A stretch of 64,000 nucleotides of DNA. Source: Actinomycetes bacterium. Its GTDB lineage: Bacteria > Actinomycetota > Acidimicrobiia > Acidimicrobiales > Acidimicrobilacustridaceae. The stretch spans positions 124,001 through 188,000 of the forward strand of contig JAKOVH010000030.1 of assembly GCA_029782145.1 (NCBI GenBank). Direction: 5' to 3'. The translations under genes and the position numbers were made by a program. Under the pieces are notes generated by a model that saw only the letters and a list, made by a program, of their open reading frames with translations, had not been told where the DNA came from and did no database searches. Position 1 is the stretch's first letter. Each line of letters begins with the position of its first letter. Of this stretch, positions 42,001-48,448 are shown one piece after another.

Positions 42001-42281
42001 ACACCTTCACCCGCGACGGCGACGGCGCCGATCAGGAGCCGGTCGAGCTCGAGCTGGCCCGCTCCACCGAGGAGGAGAAGCACCGGCAGCTCAGCCGCCT
42101 GGCCGAGTTCCGCACCGTCCATGCCGGCGACCGGCCGGCCGCCCTCGCCCGGGTGCAGCAGGCCGCCCTCACCGGCGGCAACGTGTTCGCCGAGCTGATG
42201 GACGCGGTGCGCTGCTGCAGCCTCGGGGAGATCACCGATGCCCTGTTCGAGGTCGGCGGCCGCTACCGCCGCAACGTGTGA
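39072..42281 (+). CDS. icmF: Fused isobutyryl-CoA mutase (IcmF)
   Basis: A 1069-residue adenosylcobalamin enzyme that interconverts branched and linear acyl-CoAs (isobutyryl/butyryl and relatives). The order is a B12-binding domain (about 1-140, with D23-G-H25 in SLFDGHDAAINIMRR), a MeaB-like G-protein chaperone domain (P-loop GTGGSGKSS at 203-211; 'ETPGIGQGDAG'; NKFDRRGG), a linker, and the TIM-barrel mutase domain (about 540-1069). Length and order match IcmF. ATG at 39072 with GAGGGAG is preferred over an upstream TTG at 39018, which lies inside the promoter repeat. It fits rearrangement of branched acyl-CoA from steroid side chains or valine. Confidence 0.94.
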   Translation: MAGSELHAPVHPVRVVTATSLFDGHDAAINIMRRILQAQGAEVIHLGHNRSVGEIVDAAVQEDVQAVAVSSYQGGHVEFFRYLVDLLRERGAGHVRVYGGGGGVIIPSEIAELQAYGVARIFSPEDGARLGLARMVNQIVAECDVDPLTRGPSPSTEALLTGDALALARTITALELGALDRVAHDEVLAAAASLVVSVLGITGTGGSGKSSLTDEIIGRFRRDQGDKLRIAVVAVDPTRRRTGGALLGDRIRMNSVDGPQVFFRSLATRSGGSEVPEHLDDVVAACKAAGFDLVIVETPGIGQGDAGIVGHVDTSLYVMTPEFGAASQLEKIDMLDLADVVAINKFDRRGGEDALRDVRRQFARDRELFGADLDELPVFGTIASRFNDDGVTALYQHLRGVLAEHGLPVGDGQLAPVEVRASSGSTVVVPPERGRYLADIAGTVRAHHAETRRLAEVVRAAQRLGWSAAHLAGAGADAGGLPEVAAAARRAVPAEVQAELDAWPAVVDEHRSEELARRSLSGTLVPRVAAPTFADDGDLVTFLRSENLPGRFPFTAGVFPLKREGEDPTRMFAGEGDAFRTNRRFHLLSADMPATRLSTAFDSVTLYGFDPAERPDIYGKVGNAGVSICTLEDMEVLYSGFDLCDPTTSVSMTINGPAPTVLAMFLNTVIEQQLDRFEAEHGRRPDDAEAAELRAVALRTVRGTVQADVLKEDQGQNTCIFSTEFALRLMADVQEWFVANQVRNFYSVSISGYHIAEAGANPISQLAFTLANGFTYVESYLARGMDVDDFAPNLSFFFSNGMDPEYTVLGRVARRIWAVAMRDRYGASERSQKLKYHVQTSGRSLHAQEMDFNDIRTTLQALIAVYDNCNSLHTNAFDEAVTTPTEASVRRAMAIQLIINREWGLAMNENPNQGSYVIEELTDLVEEAVLAELERISERGGVLGAMELGYQRGRIQDESMLYEQKKHDGSLPIIGVNTFTRDGDGADQEPVELELARSTEEEKHRQLSRLAEFRTVHAGDRPAALARVQQAALTGGNVFAELMDAVRCCSLGEITDALFEVGGRYRRNV

Positions 42282-42311
42282 GCCCCCGTCGCTCCCGTCC
42301 CTCCCGTCCCT

Positions 42312-42367
42312 CCCGTTCTGGTGGAGATCTACGACCACATGCGCACGTAGATCTCCACCAGAACGGG
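42312..42367. repeat. Palindromic repeat, copy 3 (TTCTGGTGGAG family)
   Basis: A 22-bp perfect inverted repeat: arms 42312-42333 and 42346-42367, loop of 12 bases. The outer TTCTGGTGGAG/CTCCACCAGAA is shared with copies 1 and 2, but the inner stem is different (ATCTACG/CGTAGAT) while remaining perfectly paired. It follows the icmF stop. Confidence 0.85.
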
Positions 42368-42379
42368 GTCGGGGGGCGG

Positions 42380-42928
42380 GTGCCGTCGAGGTCCGTGGCG
42401 GGCGACGGCTCACTGGGGTTCGACCCCATCGCCGAGGCCCGCCGGCAGTGGGTGGCCCACGGCTGGGCCGACGCCGCCGAGGGCATGGAGGTCGTCACCT
42501 CCGTGATGCGGGTGCACCAGCTGCTGCTCGCCGCCGTCGACGAGGTGCTGGCGCCCTTCGGGCTCACCTTCGCCCGCTTCGAGCTGCTCACCCTGCTGTC
42601 GTTCACCAAGGAGGGCGCCCTGCCGCTCGGCAAGATCGGTGCCCGCCTGCAGGTGCACCCCACCAGCGTCACCAACGCCGTCGACCGCCTCGAGGGCGAG
42701 GGACTGGTGCGGCGCGACCCCCACCCCACCGACCGGCGCGCCGTCCTGGCCACGCTCACGCCCGAGGGGCGCGAGCTGGCGGCCCGGGCGGCGGACGCGC
42801 TGAACCGGCAGATCTTCACCGCCCTGCCGCTGGGGGAGGCCCAGCTGGGCCGGGTCACCAAGGCCCTGCGGTCGCTGCGCTCGGCGGCCGGCGACCCCGA
42901 CGCCTCCGGCCGGGCCCTCGACCGCTGA
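42380..42928 (+). CDS. MarR-family transcriptional regulator
   Basis: A 182-residue winged-helix regulator. The DNA-binding region is 'GALPLGKIGARLQVHPTSVTNAVDRLEGEGLVRRDPHPTDRRAVLATLTPEGREL', a clear MarR HTH and wing. Flanking helices mediate dimerisation. There is no early ATG: GTG at 42380 or 42395 is the likely start. It begins right after the hairpin behind icmF, so it may be partly co-transcribed with it; it could act on the inverted repeat before icmF, which is inference. Confidence 0.88.
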   Translation: MPSRSVAGDGSLGFDPIAEARRQWVAHGWADAAEGMEVVTSVMRVHQLLLAAVDEVLAPFGLTFARFELLTLLSFTKEGALPLGKIGARLQVHPTSVTNAVDRLEGEGLVRRDPHPTDRRAVLATLTPEGRELAARAADALNRQIFTALPLGEAQLGRVTKALRSLRSAAGDPDASGRALDR

Positions 42929-42940
42929 GCCCGGCGCGGC

Positions 42941-44140
42941 TCAGACCTCGATCGGCAGCTTCTGGTAGCCCCGCACGGTGCTGGTGTAGAGCAGCTCGGC
43001 GGCGTCGCGGTCGACGGTCCACTCGGGCCAGCGCTTGAGCGTCTCCTCCAGCCCGATGCGACCCTCCAGGCGGGCCAGCGCCGCGCCCAGGCAGAAGTGG
43101 ATGCCGTAGCCGAAGGTGACGTGCATCTCGAGCTTGCGGTGGATGTCGAGCTGGTCGGGGTTCGGGTAGCGGCGCTCGTCGCGGGCCGCCGCCCCGTTGA
43201 GCAGCAGCACCTTCGACCCGGCGGGGATGGTCGTGCCGTGCAGGGTCACCTCCCGAGTCGACCAGCGGGCGTTCACCGGCGAGGGCGGCTCGAGGCGCAG
43301 CACCTCCTCGACGGCCTGGGGCACCAGCGAGGGGTCGGCGGCCACCTCCGCCCGCTGGTCGGGGTTGGCGTCGAGGGCGTCGGCCGCCCACCCGAGCAGA
43401 CGGGCGACGGTCTCGGTACCGGCGGAGAACAGCAGGGTGCCGAAGTCGAGCAGCTCCCTCTCGGTGAGCCGGCGCACGTGGCCGTGCTCGTGGACCTCGG
43501 CCTGCAGCAGCTCGGTGAACATGTCGTCGCGTGGGTGGCGGCGCCGCTCGTCGAACTGCTCGGCGAGGAGGCCGGTGACGGCCTGCATGGCCGCCAGCGA
43601 CGTCTCGTTGAACACGCCGACGCCCTCCTCGATGTGGAAGAACTGGTCGACGGTGTGGCGCCACGTGTCGATCTCGGTCTCGGGCACACCGAGCATGGCG
43701 GCGATGATCGTCGGGGGCAGCACGGCCGCGAAGTCCTGCACGTAGTCGAACCGGCCGGCGCCGACCTGGGCGTCGAGCAGGTCGCCGGCCACCTGGCGGA
43801 TGCGGTCCTCGAGCTGCGACACCGCCCGCCCGGTGAAGGCGCGCGACACCAGCTTGCGCAGCAGCGTGTGCTTGGGCGGGTCGAGCAGGATGATCAGCCC
43901 CGTCTCGATCGGCTTGGGCGACATGAGCTCGAGGGTGGTGCCGTGGTTCGAGCTGAACGTGTCGTGGTCGCGCAGCGCGTCGACCACGTCGTCGAACCGG
44001 CTGAGGACCCAGAAGTCGTAGCGGTCGTTGTGCCAGACCGGGGCCTCGTCCCGGAGGCGCTTCCACAGCGTGTAGGGGTCGTCGCGCAGCGACGGGTCGA
44101 GGGGATCCCAGTACAGGGCGCTGCTCCCGTCGGTGCTCAT
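42941..44140 (-). CDS. Cytochrome P450
   Basis: A 399-residue P450. Motifs are AGTETV from residue 240, the ExxR in VEEVLRLEPPSPVNARW and the haem loop FGYGIHFCLG with ligand Cys350. The C-helix/B'-loop region ILLDPPKHTLLRKLVSRAF is well preserved. The I-helix uses AGTETV rather than AGxxTT, as some xenobiotic- and terpene-oxidising P450s do. The ATG overlaps the upstream SDR stop (ATGA), so the pair probably oxidises the same molecule, for example alcohol formation and then oxidation to ketone. The substrate is unknown. Confidence 0.92.
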   Translation of the reverse strand: MSTDGSSALYWDPLDPSLRDDPYTLWKRLRDEAPVWHNDRYDFWVLSRFDDVVDALRDHDTFSSNHGTTLELMSPKPIETGLIILLDPPKHTLLRKLVSRAFTGRAVSQLEDRIRQVAGDLLDAQVGAGRFDYVQDFAAVLPPTIIAAMLGVPETEIDTWRHTVDQFFHIEEGVGVFNETSLAAMQAVTGLLAEQFDERRRHPRDDMFTELLQAEVHEHGHVRRLTERELLDFGTLLFSAGTETVARLLGWAADALDANPDQRAEVAADPSLVPQAVEEVLRLEPPSPVNARWSTREVTLHGTTIPAGSKVLLLNGAAARDERRYPNPDQLDIHRKLEMHVTFGYGIHFCLGAALARLEGRIGLEETLKRWPEWTVDRDAAELLYTSTVRGYQKLPIEV

Positions 44141-44916
44141 GTCGTCCACTGCCCTCCGTTGACGCTGATGTGCTGGCCGGTGACCGCGGCGGCGAGGTCG
44201 GAGCAGAGGAACAGCACCGCGCCGGCGCACTCGTCCGGCGTGGGCATGTGCCGCAACGGCAGCGAGGCGTTGCGCTGCTCGAGCCACTCCTCGGGGGTGA
44301 TGCCCGTGCGGGCGGCCTGGTCGGCCGCGGCGTGCAGGATGTTCTCCCCGGCCACGCCACCGAGGAGCACGCCGTTGACCCGGATGCCCCACGGGCCGAC
44401 CTCCACGGCGAGCGTGCGGGCCGCGGCGGCGAGGGCGGCCTTCGACGCCGTGTACGCGCCCAGCGACGGTGTGGTGTTGACCACGGCGCCGCTGTTCACG
44501 AGCACGATGGCGCCACGGCCCTGCTGGCGCATCACCGGCACCGCCGCCTCCACGAGGTGCAGCGCCCCGTAGAGGTTGACGTCGAAGACCCGCTGCCAGC
44601 TGGCGTAGTCGGGCTCGGCCACCGGCGCCCAGTCGCCCTCGTGGTGGGCGTTCTGCACCAGGTGGTCGAGGCGGCCGAAGCGCTCGACCGTCGCCTCGAT
44701 CAAGGCCCGGCACGAGCCGCGGTCGGCGATGTCGGTGGGCACCACCAGCGGTTCCCGGCCGAGGGCCCGGACCTCGTCGGCCACCGATGCCAGCCGCTCC
44801 TCGCGGCGGGCGGCCAGCACCACGTCGACGCCGTGGCGGGCGAAGCCCAGCGCGATGCTGCGGCCCATCCCCGGCCCGATGCCGGTGACCACGGCGACGT
44901 CGTCCTCGCCGAACAC
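44137..44916 (-). CDS. Short-chain dehydrogenase/reductase coupled to a P450
   Basis: A 259-residue SDR with VTGIGPGMGRSIA, AARREERL, VQNAH in place of NNAG, 'VLVNSGAVVNTTPSLGAYTASKAALAAAARTLA' (Ser-Tyr-Lys) and the C-terminal GQHISVNGGQWTT. The altered QNAH may affect substrate range. GTG start at 44916; the gene is translationally coupled to the P450 that follows. It is divergent from another SDR across a 69-base region with a palindrome. Confidence 0.87.
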   Translation of the reverse strand: MFGEDDVAVVTGIGPGMGRSIALGFARHGVDVVLAARREERLASVADEVRALGREPLVVPTDIADRGSCRALIEATVERFGRLDHLVQNAHHEGDWAPVAEPDYASWQRVFDVNLYGALHLVEAAVPVMRQQGRGAIVLVNSGAVVNTTPSLGAYTASKAALAAAARTLAVEVGPWGIRVNGVLLGGVAGENILHAAADQAARTGITPEEWLEQRNASLPLRHMPTPDECAGAVLFLCSDLAAAVTGQHISVNGGQWTT

Positions 44917-44927
44917 GCCGTTGTTCC

Positions 44928-44940
44928 TATCATCTAGATG
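44928..44940 (+). promoter_or_regulatory. Divergent promoter with CATCTAGATG palindrome
   Basis: TATCAT (44928-44933) is a good -10 box for the rightward gene and overlaps the perfect palindrome CATCTAGATG (44931-44940). One bound regulator could control both divergent SDR genes. A related TCTAGAT appears at 47602-47608 before the hydratase gene. Confidence 0.5.
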
Positions 44941-44985
44941 TTTCTGTCACCAGGGGCCGAACGTCCCGAACCGAGGGGGAGCGCT

Positions 44986-45855
44986 GTGAGCGACGACGAC
45001 TTCCGAGACCGCTACGGGCCGTGGGCCCTCATCGCCGGCGCCTCGATGGGCATCGGTCGGGCGCTCTCTCACGAGGCCGCCCGGCGGGGGCTCGACGTCG
45101 TGCTGCTCGCCCGCGGCAAGGAGCAGCTCGAGGCCACCGCCGCCGAGGTGGCGGCCGAGCACGGGGTGCAGGTGCGCACGGTCGCCGCCGACCTGGCCGC
45201 CGACGACATCGGCCGGGTGGTCGACGAGGCCACCGCCGACCTCGAGATCGGGCTGTTCGTCTACAACGCCGCGGTGGGCCCCAACGCCCCGTTCGTCGAG
45301 GGCGACCTCGACCTGCACCTGCTCAGCGTCGCCGTCAACTGCCGCACGCCCGTGGTGCTGTGCCACCTGCTCGGCGGCAAGATGGCGGCGCGGGGCCGGG
45401 GCGGCATCGTGATGATCAGCTCCATGGGCGGCACCCAGGGCGCGGTGAACTTCAGCACCTACAACGCCGGCAAGGCCTTCGAGTGGATCCTCACCGAGAG
45501 CCTCTGGACCGAGCTCGGCGACGTCGGCGTCGACGCCACGTGCGTGCTCGTGGGGGCCACCTCGTCGCCCAACTACGACGCCTTCAAGGAGACGCTCGAC
45601 CCCGAGCTGTGCAACCGGCCCGACACCGACGACCCCCTCGACCGGGCCCGTAGCCGGCTGATGCGGCCCAGCTCGCCCGAGGAGGTGGCGGTCGCCTCCT
45701 ACGACGGGCTGGGCAAGGGGCCGGTCACCTACGCCAGCCCCGACGACGAGTTCGTCTCCCGCACCTGCTTCTCGCTGCCCCGCGACGAGGCCACCCTGGT
45801 GTGGCGCGGGCTGCAGGAGACCTCCACCCGCCGTCCCGATCGGATCGCCAGGTGA
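44986..45855 (+). CDS. Short-chain dehydrogenase (ketoacyl/steroid reductase type)
   Basis: A 289-residue SDR. The classic pattern is present: IAGASMGIGRALSHEAARRGLDVVLLARG, YNAAVG in place of NNAG, 'MISSMGGTQGAVNFSTYNAGKAFEWIL' (Ser, Tyr and Lys). The C-terminus is longer than usual. GTG 44986 follows GAGGGGGAG and matches the family N-terminus; an in-frame ATG at 44938 would begin inside the promoter. Its stop overlaps the next start (GTGA). Confidence 0.87.
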   Translation: MSDDDFRDRYGPWALIAGASMGIGRALSHEAARRGLDVVLLARGKEQLEATAAEVAAEHGVQVRTVAADLAADDIGRVVDEATADLEIGLFVYNAAVGPNAPFVEGDLDLHLLSVAVNCRTPVVLCHLLGGKMAARGRGGIVMISSMGGTQGAVNFSTYNAGKAFEWILTESLWTELGDVGVDATCVLVGATSSPNYDAFKETLDPELCNRPDTDDPLDRARSRLMRPSSPEEVAVASYDGLGKGPVTYASPDDEFVSRTCFSLPRDEATLVWRGLQETSTRRPDRIAR

Positions 45856-46874
45856 GCCGGCGGCTGAAGGTCGTCCAGTGGACGACCGGCAAGACGGGCA
45901 GCGCGGCGGTGCGGGGCATGGTCGGCCACCCGATCCTCGACCTGGTGGGCTGCTACGCCTGGTCGCCCGACAAGGTCGGGCGCGACGTGGGCGAGCTGGC
46001 GGGCATCGACCCCATCGGCGTCACCGCCACCGACGACGTCGAGGCGCTGCTCGCCCTGCGGCCCGACTGCGTCTCCTACATGGCCTACCGGCCGAACTTC
46101 GACCACCTCGAGCGCATCCTCGAGTCGGGCTGCAACGTGGTGACCACCATGTACATGCTCGCCGGCCACGGCTACGGCGAGGAGGCCACCCAGCGCATCC
46201 GGGAGGCGTGCGACCGGGGCGGCTCGTCGCTCTACGCCAGCGGCATCTACCCCGGCCACGCGGTGATGGTGGCCATGGCCGCCAGCGCCATGTGCAGCCG
46301 CATCGAGCGGCTCTCGGTGCTGGAGTCGCTCGACATCCAGGGCTACGCCAACGAGCAGATGTTCCGGGCCCAGGGCTTCGACCTCGACCCCGACGACCCC
46401 GCGGCGTACCAGGCGTGCGAGAGCGCGTGCGGCTCGTTCAAGGAGCAGGTCCCCGTCGTGGCCGAGGCCATGGGCGTCGAGGTCGACCGGGTCGGGTTCC
46501 GGGTCGAGTTCGGGGTGGCGAACGCCGACACCGATTTCGGCTTCATGACCCTGCAGAAGGGGCGGATCGCCGCGTTCAAGGGCACCGTGTTCGGCGAGAA
46601 GGACGGCCGGTCGATCATCGAGTGCAGCTTCGTGTGGAAGCTCGGCGAGGACATGACCCCCAACTGGCCGGTCACCCACGGCTACGTCATCGAGCTCGAC
46701 GGCGTGCCGGGCGTGCGGGTGCGCCTCGAGCCCCAGGGCGACCACCTCGACGGCACCGTCACCACCGCCATGCCGTGCGTCAACGCCATCCCCATGGTGT
46801 GCGCCGCACCCCCGGGCATCGTCAACCACATGGAGCTGCCCTTCGTCCGCGGCATCGGCCAGTTCCGCGCCTGA
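45852..46874 (+). CDS. Dihydrodipicolinate-reductase-like NAD(P)-binding protein
   Basis: A 340-residue Rossmann protein. The N-terminal VVQWTTGKTGSAAVRGMVGHP matches the actinobacterial DapB-like/2,4-diaminopentanoate-dehydrogenase-like group, which does not make lysine. Further family marks are 'GCNVVTTMYMLAGHGYG', 'LYASGIYPGHAVMVAMAASAMC' and a C-terminal 'AMPCVNAIPMVCAAPPGI'. Such genes are frequent beside lipid and steroid catabolism genes, but the substrate is unknown. GTG start overlaps the SDR stop. Confidence 0.82.
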   Translation: MSRRLKVVQWTTGKTGSAAVRGMVGHPILDLVGCYAWSPDKVGRDVGELAGIDPIGVTATDDVEALLALRPDCVSYMAYRPNFDHLERILESGCNVVTTMYMLAGHGYGEEATQRIREACDRGGSSLYASGIYPGHAVMVAMAASAMCSRIERLSVLESLDIQGYANEQMFRAQGFDLDPDDPAAYQACESACGSFKEQVPVVAEAMGVEVDRVGFRVEFGVANADTDFGFMTLQKGRIAAFKGTVFGEKDGRSIIECSFVWKLGEDMTPNWPVTHGYVIELDGVPGVRVRLEPQGDHLDGTVTTAMPCVNAIPMVCAAPPGIVNHMELPFVRGIGQFRA

Positions 46875-46889
46875 CCGCTCTTCCCCGGA

Positions 46890-46921
46890 TCGAACGTGGT
46901 CGCTGGGGCAGCCACGTTCGA
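46890..46921. terminator. Hairpin between convergent genes
   Basis: TCGAACGTGG (46890-46899) and CCACGTTCGA (46912-46921) form a 10-bp perfect stem with a 12-base loop between two convergent stop codons. Probably a bidirectional terminator. Confidence 0.6.
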
Positions 46922-46932
46922 GCCGGCCAGAG

Positions 46933-47439
46933 TCAGGAGACGTCGGCCTCGGACGCCATGCGGGAGTCGGGTGACCGCCAGTCGGTCGACACCTTCCGGT
47001 GGCGGATCAGCCACCGGTCGCCCACCGGCACCAGGAGGTCGCGGTAGCGGCCGTGGTGGTCGAGGCCGACCTCGGTCACCACGGTGAAGTAGGAGTCGAC
47101 CCGGGCCTGCTCGGGCGTGAGCTCCACGAACCGGGTGTTGGTCAGCAGGTGCCGCACGATGCGCTTCACGCCGGTGGCGGCGGCCTCGGCCTTGAGCGCG
47201 GCCCGCCGGGCCTCGTCGTCGGCGGCATCGGACGCCGCGGCGCTGGCCACCGCCCCTCCACCGAGGAAGCCGAGGATGGCGTCTCGCCCGTGGAGCGGCT
47301 CCCGGCCCCGCACCTCCAGCACCCCGTCGTCGGCGAACGCGCCGGCGAGGTCGTCGAGACGGAAGGCGTCGCCCGACCAGTTGTAGAGCGCCAGCGTGTC
47401 CCGGATGCGCTCTCGTGCCACCAGCTCCCACAGCTCCAT
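46933..47439 (-). CDS. SnoaL-like NTF2-fold protein
   Basis: A 168-residue NTF2-like protein: 'ELVARERIRDTLALYNWSGDAFRLDDLAGAFADDGVLEVRGREPLHGRDAILGFLGGG' and 'NTRFVELTPEQARVDSYFTVVTEVGLDHHGRYRDLLVPVGDRWLIRHR'. This is the SnoaL_4/dehydratase-like layout common near steroid and aromatic degradation genes. ATG 47439 is preferred: TACGCT lies eight bases upstream on the minus strand, a leaderless layout, whereas a start at 47484 would fall inside the palindrome. The function is unknown. Confidence 0.82.
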   Translation of the reverse strand: MELWELVARERIRDTLALYNWSGDAFRLDDLAGAFADDGVLEVRGREPLHGRDAILGFLGGGAVASAAASDAADDEARRAALKAEAAATGVKRIVRHLLTNTRFVELTPEQARVDSYFTVVTEVGLDHHGRYRDLLVPVGDRWLIRHRKVSTDWRSPDSRMASEADVS

Positions 47440-47447
47440 GCCCGGCG

Positions 47448-47453
47448 AGCGTA
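47448..47453 (-). promoter_or_regulatory. Leaderless -10 box of the SnoaL-like gene
   Basis: On the minus strand TACGCT is followed by eight bases and the ATG at 47439, with no ribosome-binding site between. Confidence 0.5.
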
Positions 47454-47465
47454 CGACCTCCCCTC

Positions 47466-47574
47466 CGCTGGCTCGATCCATCACCTCATGAGGTGATGGA
47501 TCGAGCCAGCGGTCGGTGGGGCGGGGATCGCTGGCTCGATCGGTGGTCCCATCGGGTGATGGATCGAGCCAGCG
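47466..47574. repeat. Tandem pair of 46-bp palindromes between divergent genes
   Basis: 47466-47511 is a perfect 46-bp palindrome (arm begins CGCTGGCTCGATCCATCACC). 47529-47574 is a second element with the same outer 12-bp arms and an identical right half, but a mismatched left inner half. Seventeen bases separate them. They sit between two divergent gene starts, so termination is an unlikely main role. Confidence 0.85.
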
Positions 47575-47579
47575 GTCGC

Positions 47580-47609
47580 TTGACAGGTGTTAAGTCATAC
47601 GTCTAGATC
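47580..47609 (+). promoter_or_regulatory. Promoter of the enoyl-CoA hydratase operon
   Basis: A consensus TTGACA (47580-47585) is followed after 17-18 bases by CTAGAT/TAGATC (47603-47609), eight to nine bases before the ATG at 47618. No ribosome-binding site is present, so the message is probably leaderless. Confidence 0.65.
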
Positions 47610-47617
47610 TTTGGCGC

Positions 47618-48448
47618 ATGACGTCCGTCACGTTGGCCTCGCCGCACCCGAACGTCGTCGTCGAGCGCGACGGCCACGTGGTGACGGTCACCCTCGACCG
47701 GCCGGAGTCGAAGAACGGCTGCACGGGCGACATGTGGGTCGCCCTGGGCGCCGTCTTCCAGGACATCCGCTTCTCCGGCGCCCGGGCCGTGGTGCTCACC
47801 GGCGCGGGCGGCGAGTTCTGCAGCGGGGCCGACCTGAGCGGGGCCGGCGCCCCGGCCGAGGGCGAGGCCGGCAGCGGCAGCGGCGGCCCGTCGGGCTCGA
47901 TGCTCGACTCCATGCGGGTGCTGGCCGACGTGGTGCTGTCGATCCACACCTGCCCGGTGCCGGTGGTGGCCAAGGTCGACGGCCTCTGCGTGGGCGCCGG
48001 GCTGGGCCTCGCGCTCGCCGGTGACCTCACCTGGTGCTCCGACCGGTCCCGCTTCTCGGCCATCTTCGCCAAGCGGGGCCTCAGCCTCGACTTCGGCACC
48101 TCGTGGCTCCTGCGCCAGCGGCTGCCGGTGCACAAGGCCAAGGAGCTGGCCCTCACCGCCAAGATCGTCAGCGGCCCGGAGGCCTTCGCCCTGGGCCTGG
48201 TCAACGCGGTGGTGCCGGCCGACGAGCTCGACGCCGCCGTCGCCGAGGTGGTTGCCACCATCGCCGGCGGCCCGCCCATCGCTCTGCAGTCCACCAAGCG
48301 CGAGCTCGACAACGCGGCGGCGTCGTCGCTCGCCCACGCGCTGGAGGCCGAGGCGCTCGCCCAGAGCGTGAACGTGCAGACCGAGGACATGCGGGAGGCC
48401 CTGCTCGCCTGGTTCGAGCGCCGCCCGGCCGAGTTCAAGGGACGGTGA
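47618..48448 (+). CDS. Enoyl-CoA hydratase/isomerase family protein
   Basis: A 276-residue crotonase-fold enzyme: 'VVTVTLDRPESKNGCTGDMWVALG', the oxyanion segment GAGGEFCSGADLSG, and 'AKVDGLCVGAGLGLALAGDLTWCSDRSRF' with GLSLDFGTSWLLRQRLP, the usual second catalytic region. An unusual Gly/Ser/Glu-rich insert (about residues 75-92) follows the first oxyanion loop. It has a strong TTGACA promoter and is coupled to the carboxyltransferase (GTGA). Confidence 0.88.
   Translation: MTSVTLASPHPNVVVERDGHVVTVTLDRPESKNGCTGDMWVALGAVFQDIRFSGARAVVLTGAGGEFCSGADLSGAGAPAEGEAGSGSGGPSGSMLDSMRVLADVVLSIHTCPVPVVAKVDGLCVGAGLGLALAGDLTWCSDRSRFSAIFAKRGLSLDFGTSWLLRQRLPVHKAKELALTAKIVSGPEAFALGLVNAVVPADELDAAVAEVVATIAGGPPIALQSTKRELDNAAASSLAHALEAEALAQSVNVQTEDMREALLAWFERRPAEFKGR

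Noticed and set aside
38976-42413. Very long open frame on the minus strand opposite icmF
   Set aside because: High GC content keeps antisense frames open; its translation is low-complexity (Gly/His/Asp/Leu/Val) with no domain, while the plus strand has full IcmF motifs.
47466-47574. Twin palindromes read as a CRISPR array or tRNA-like element
   Set aside because: Only two imperfect units, no uniform spacers, no tRNA arms or cas genes.
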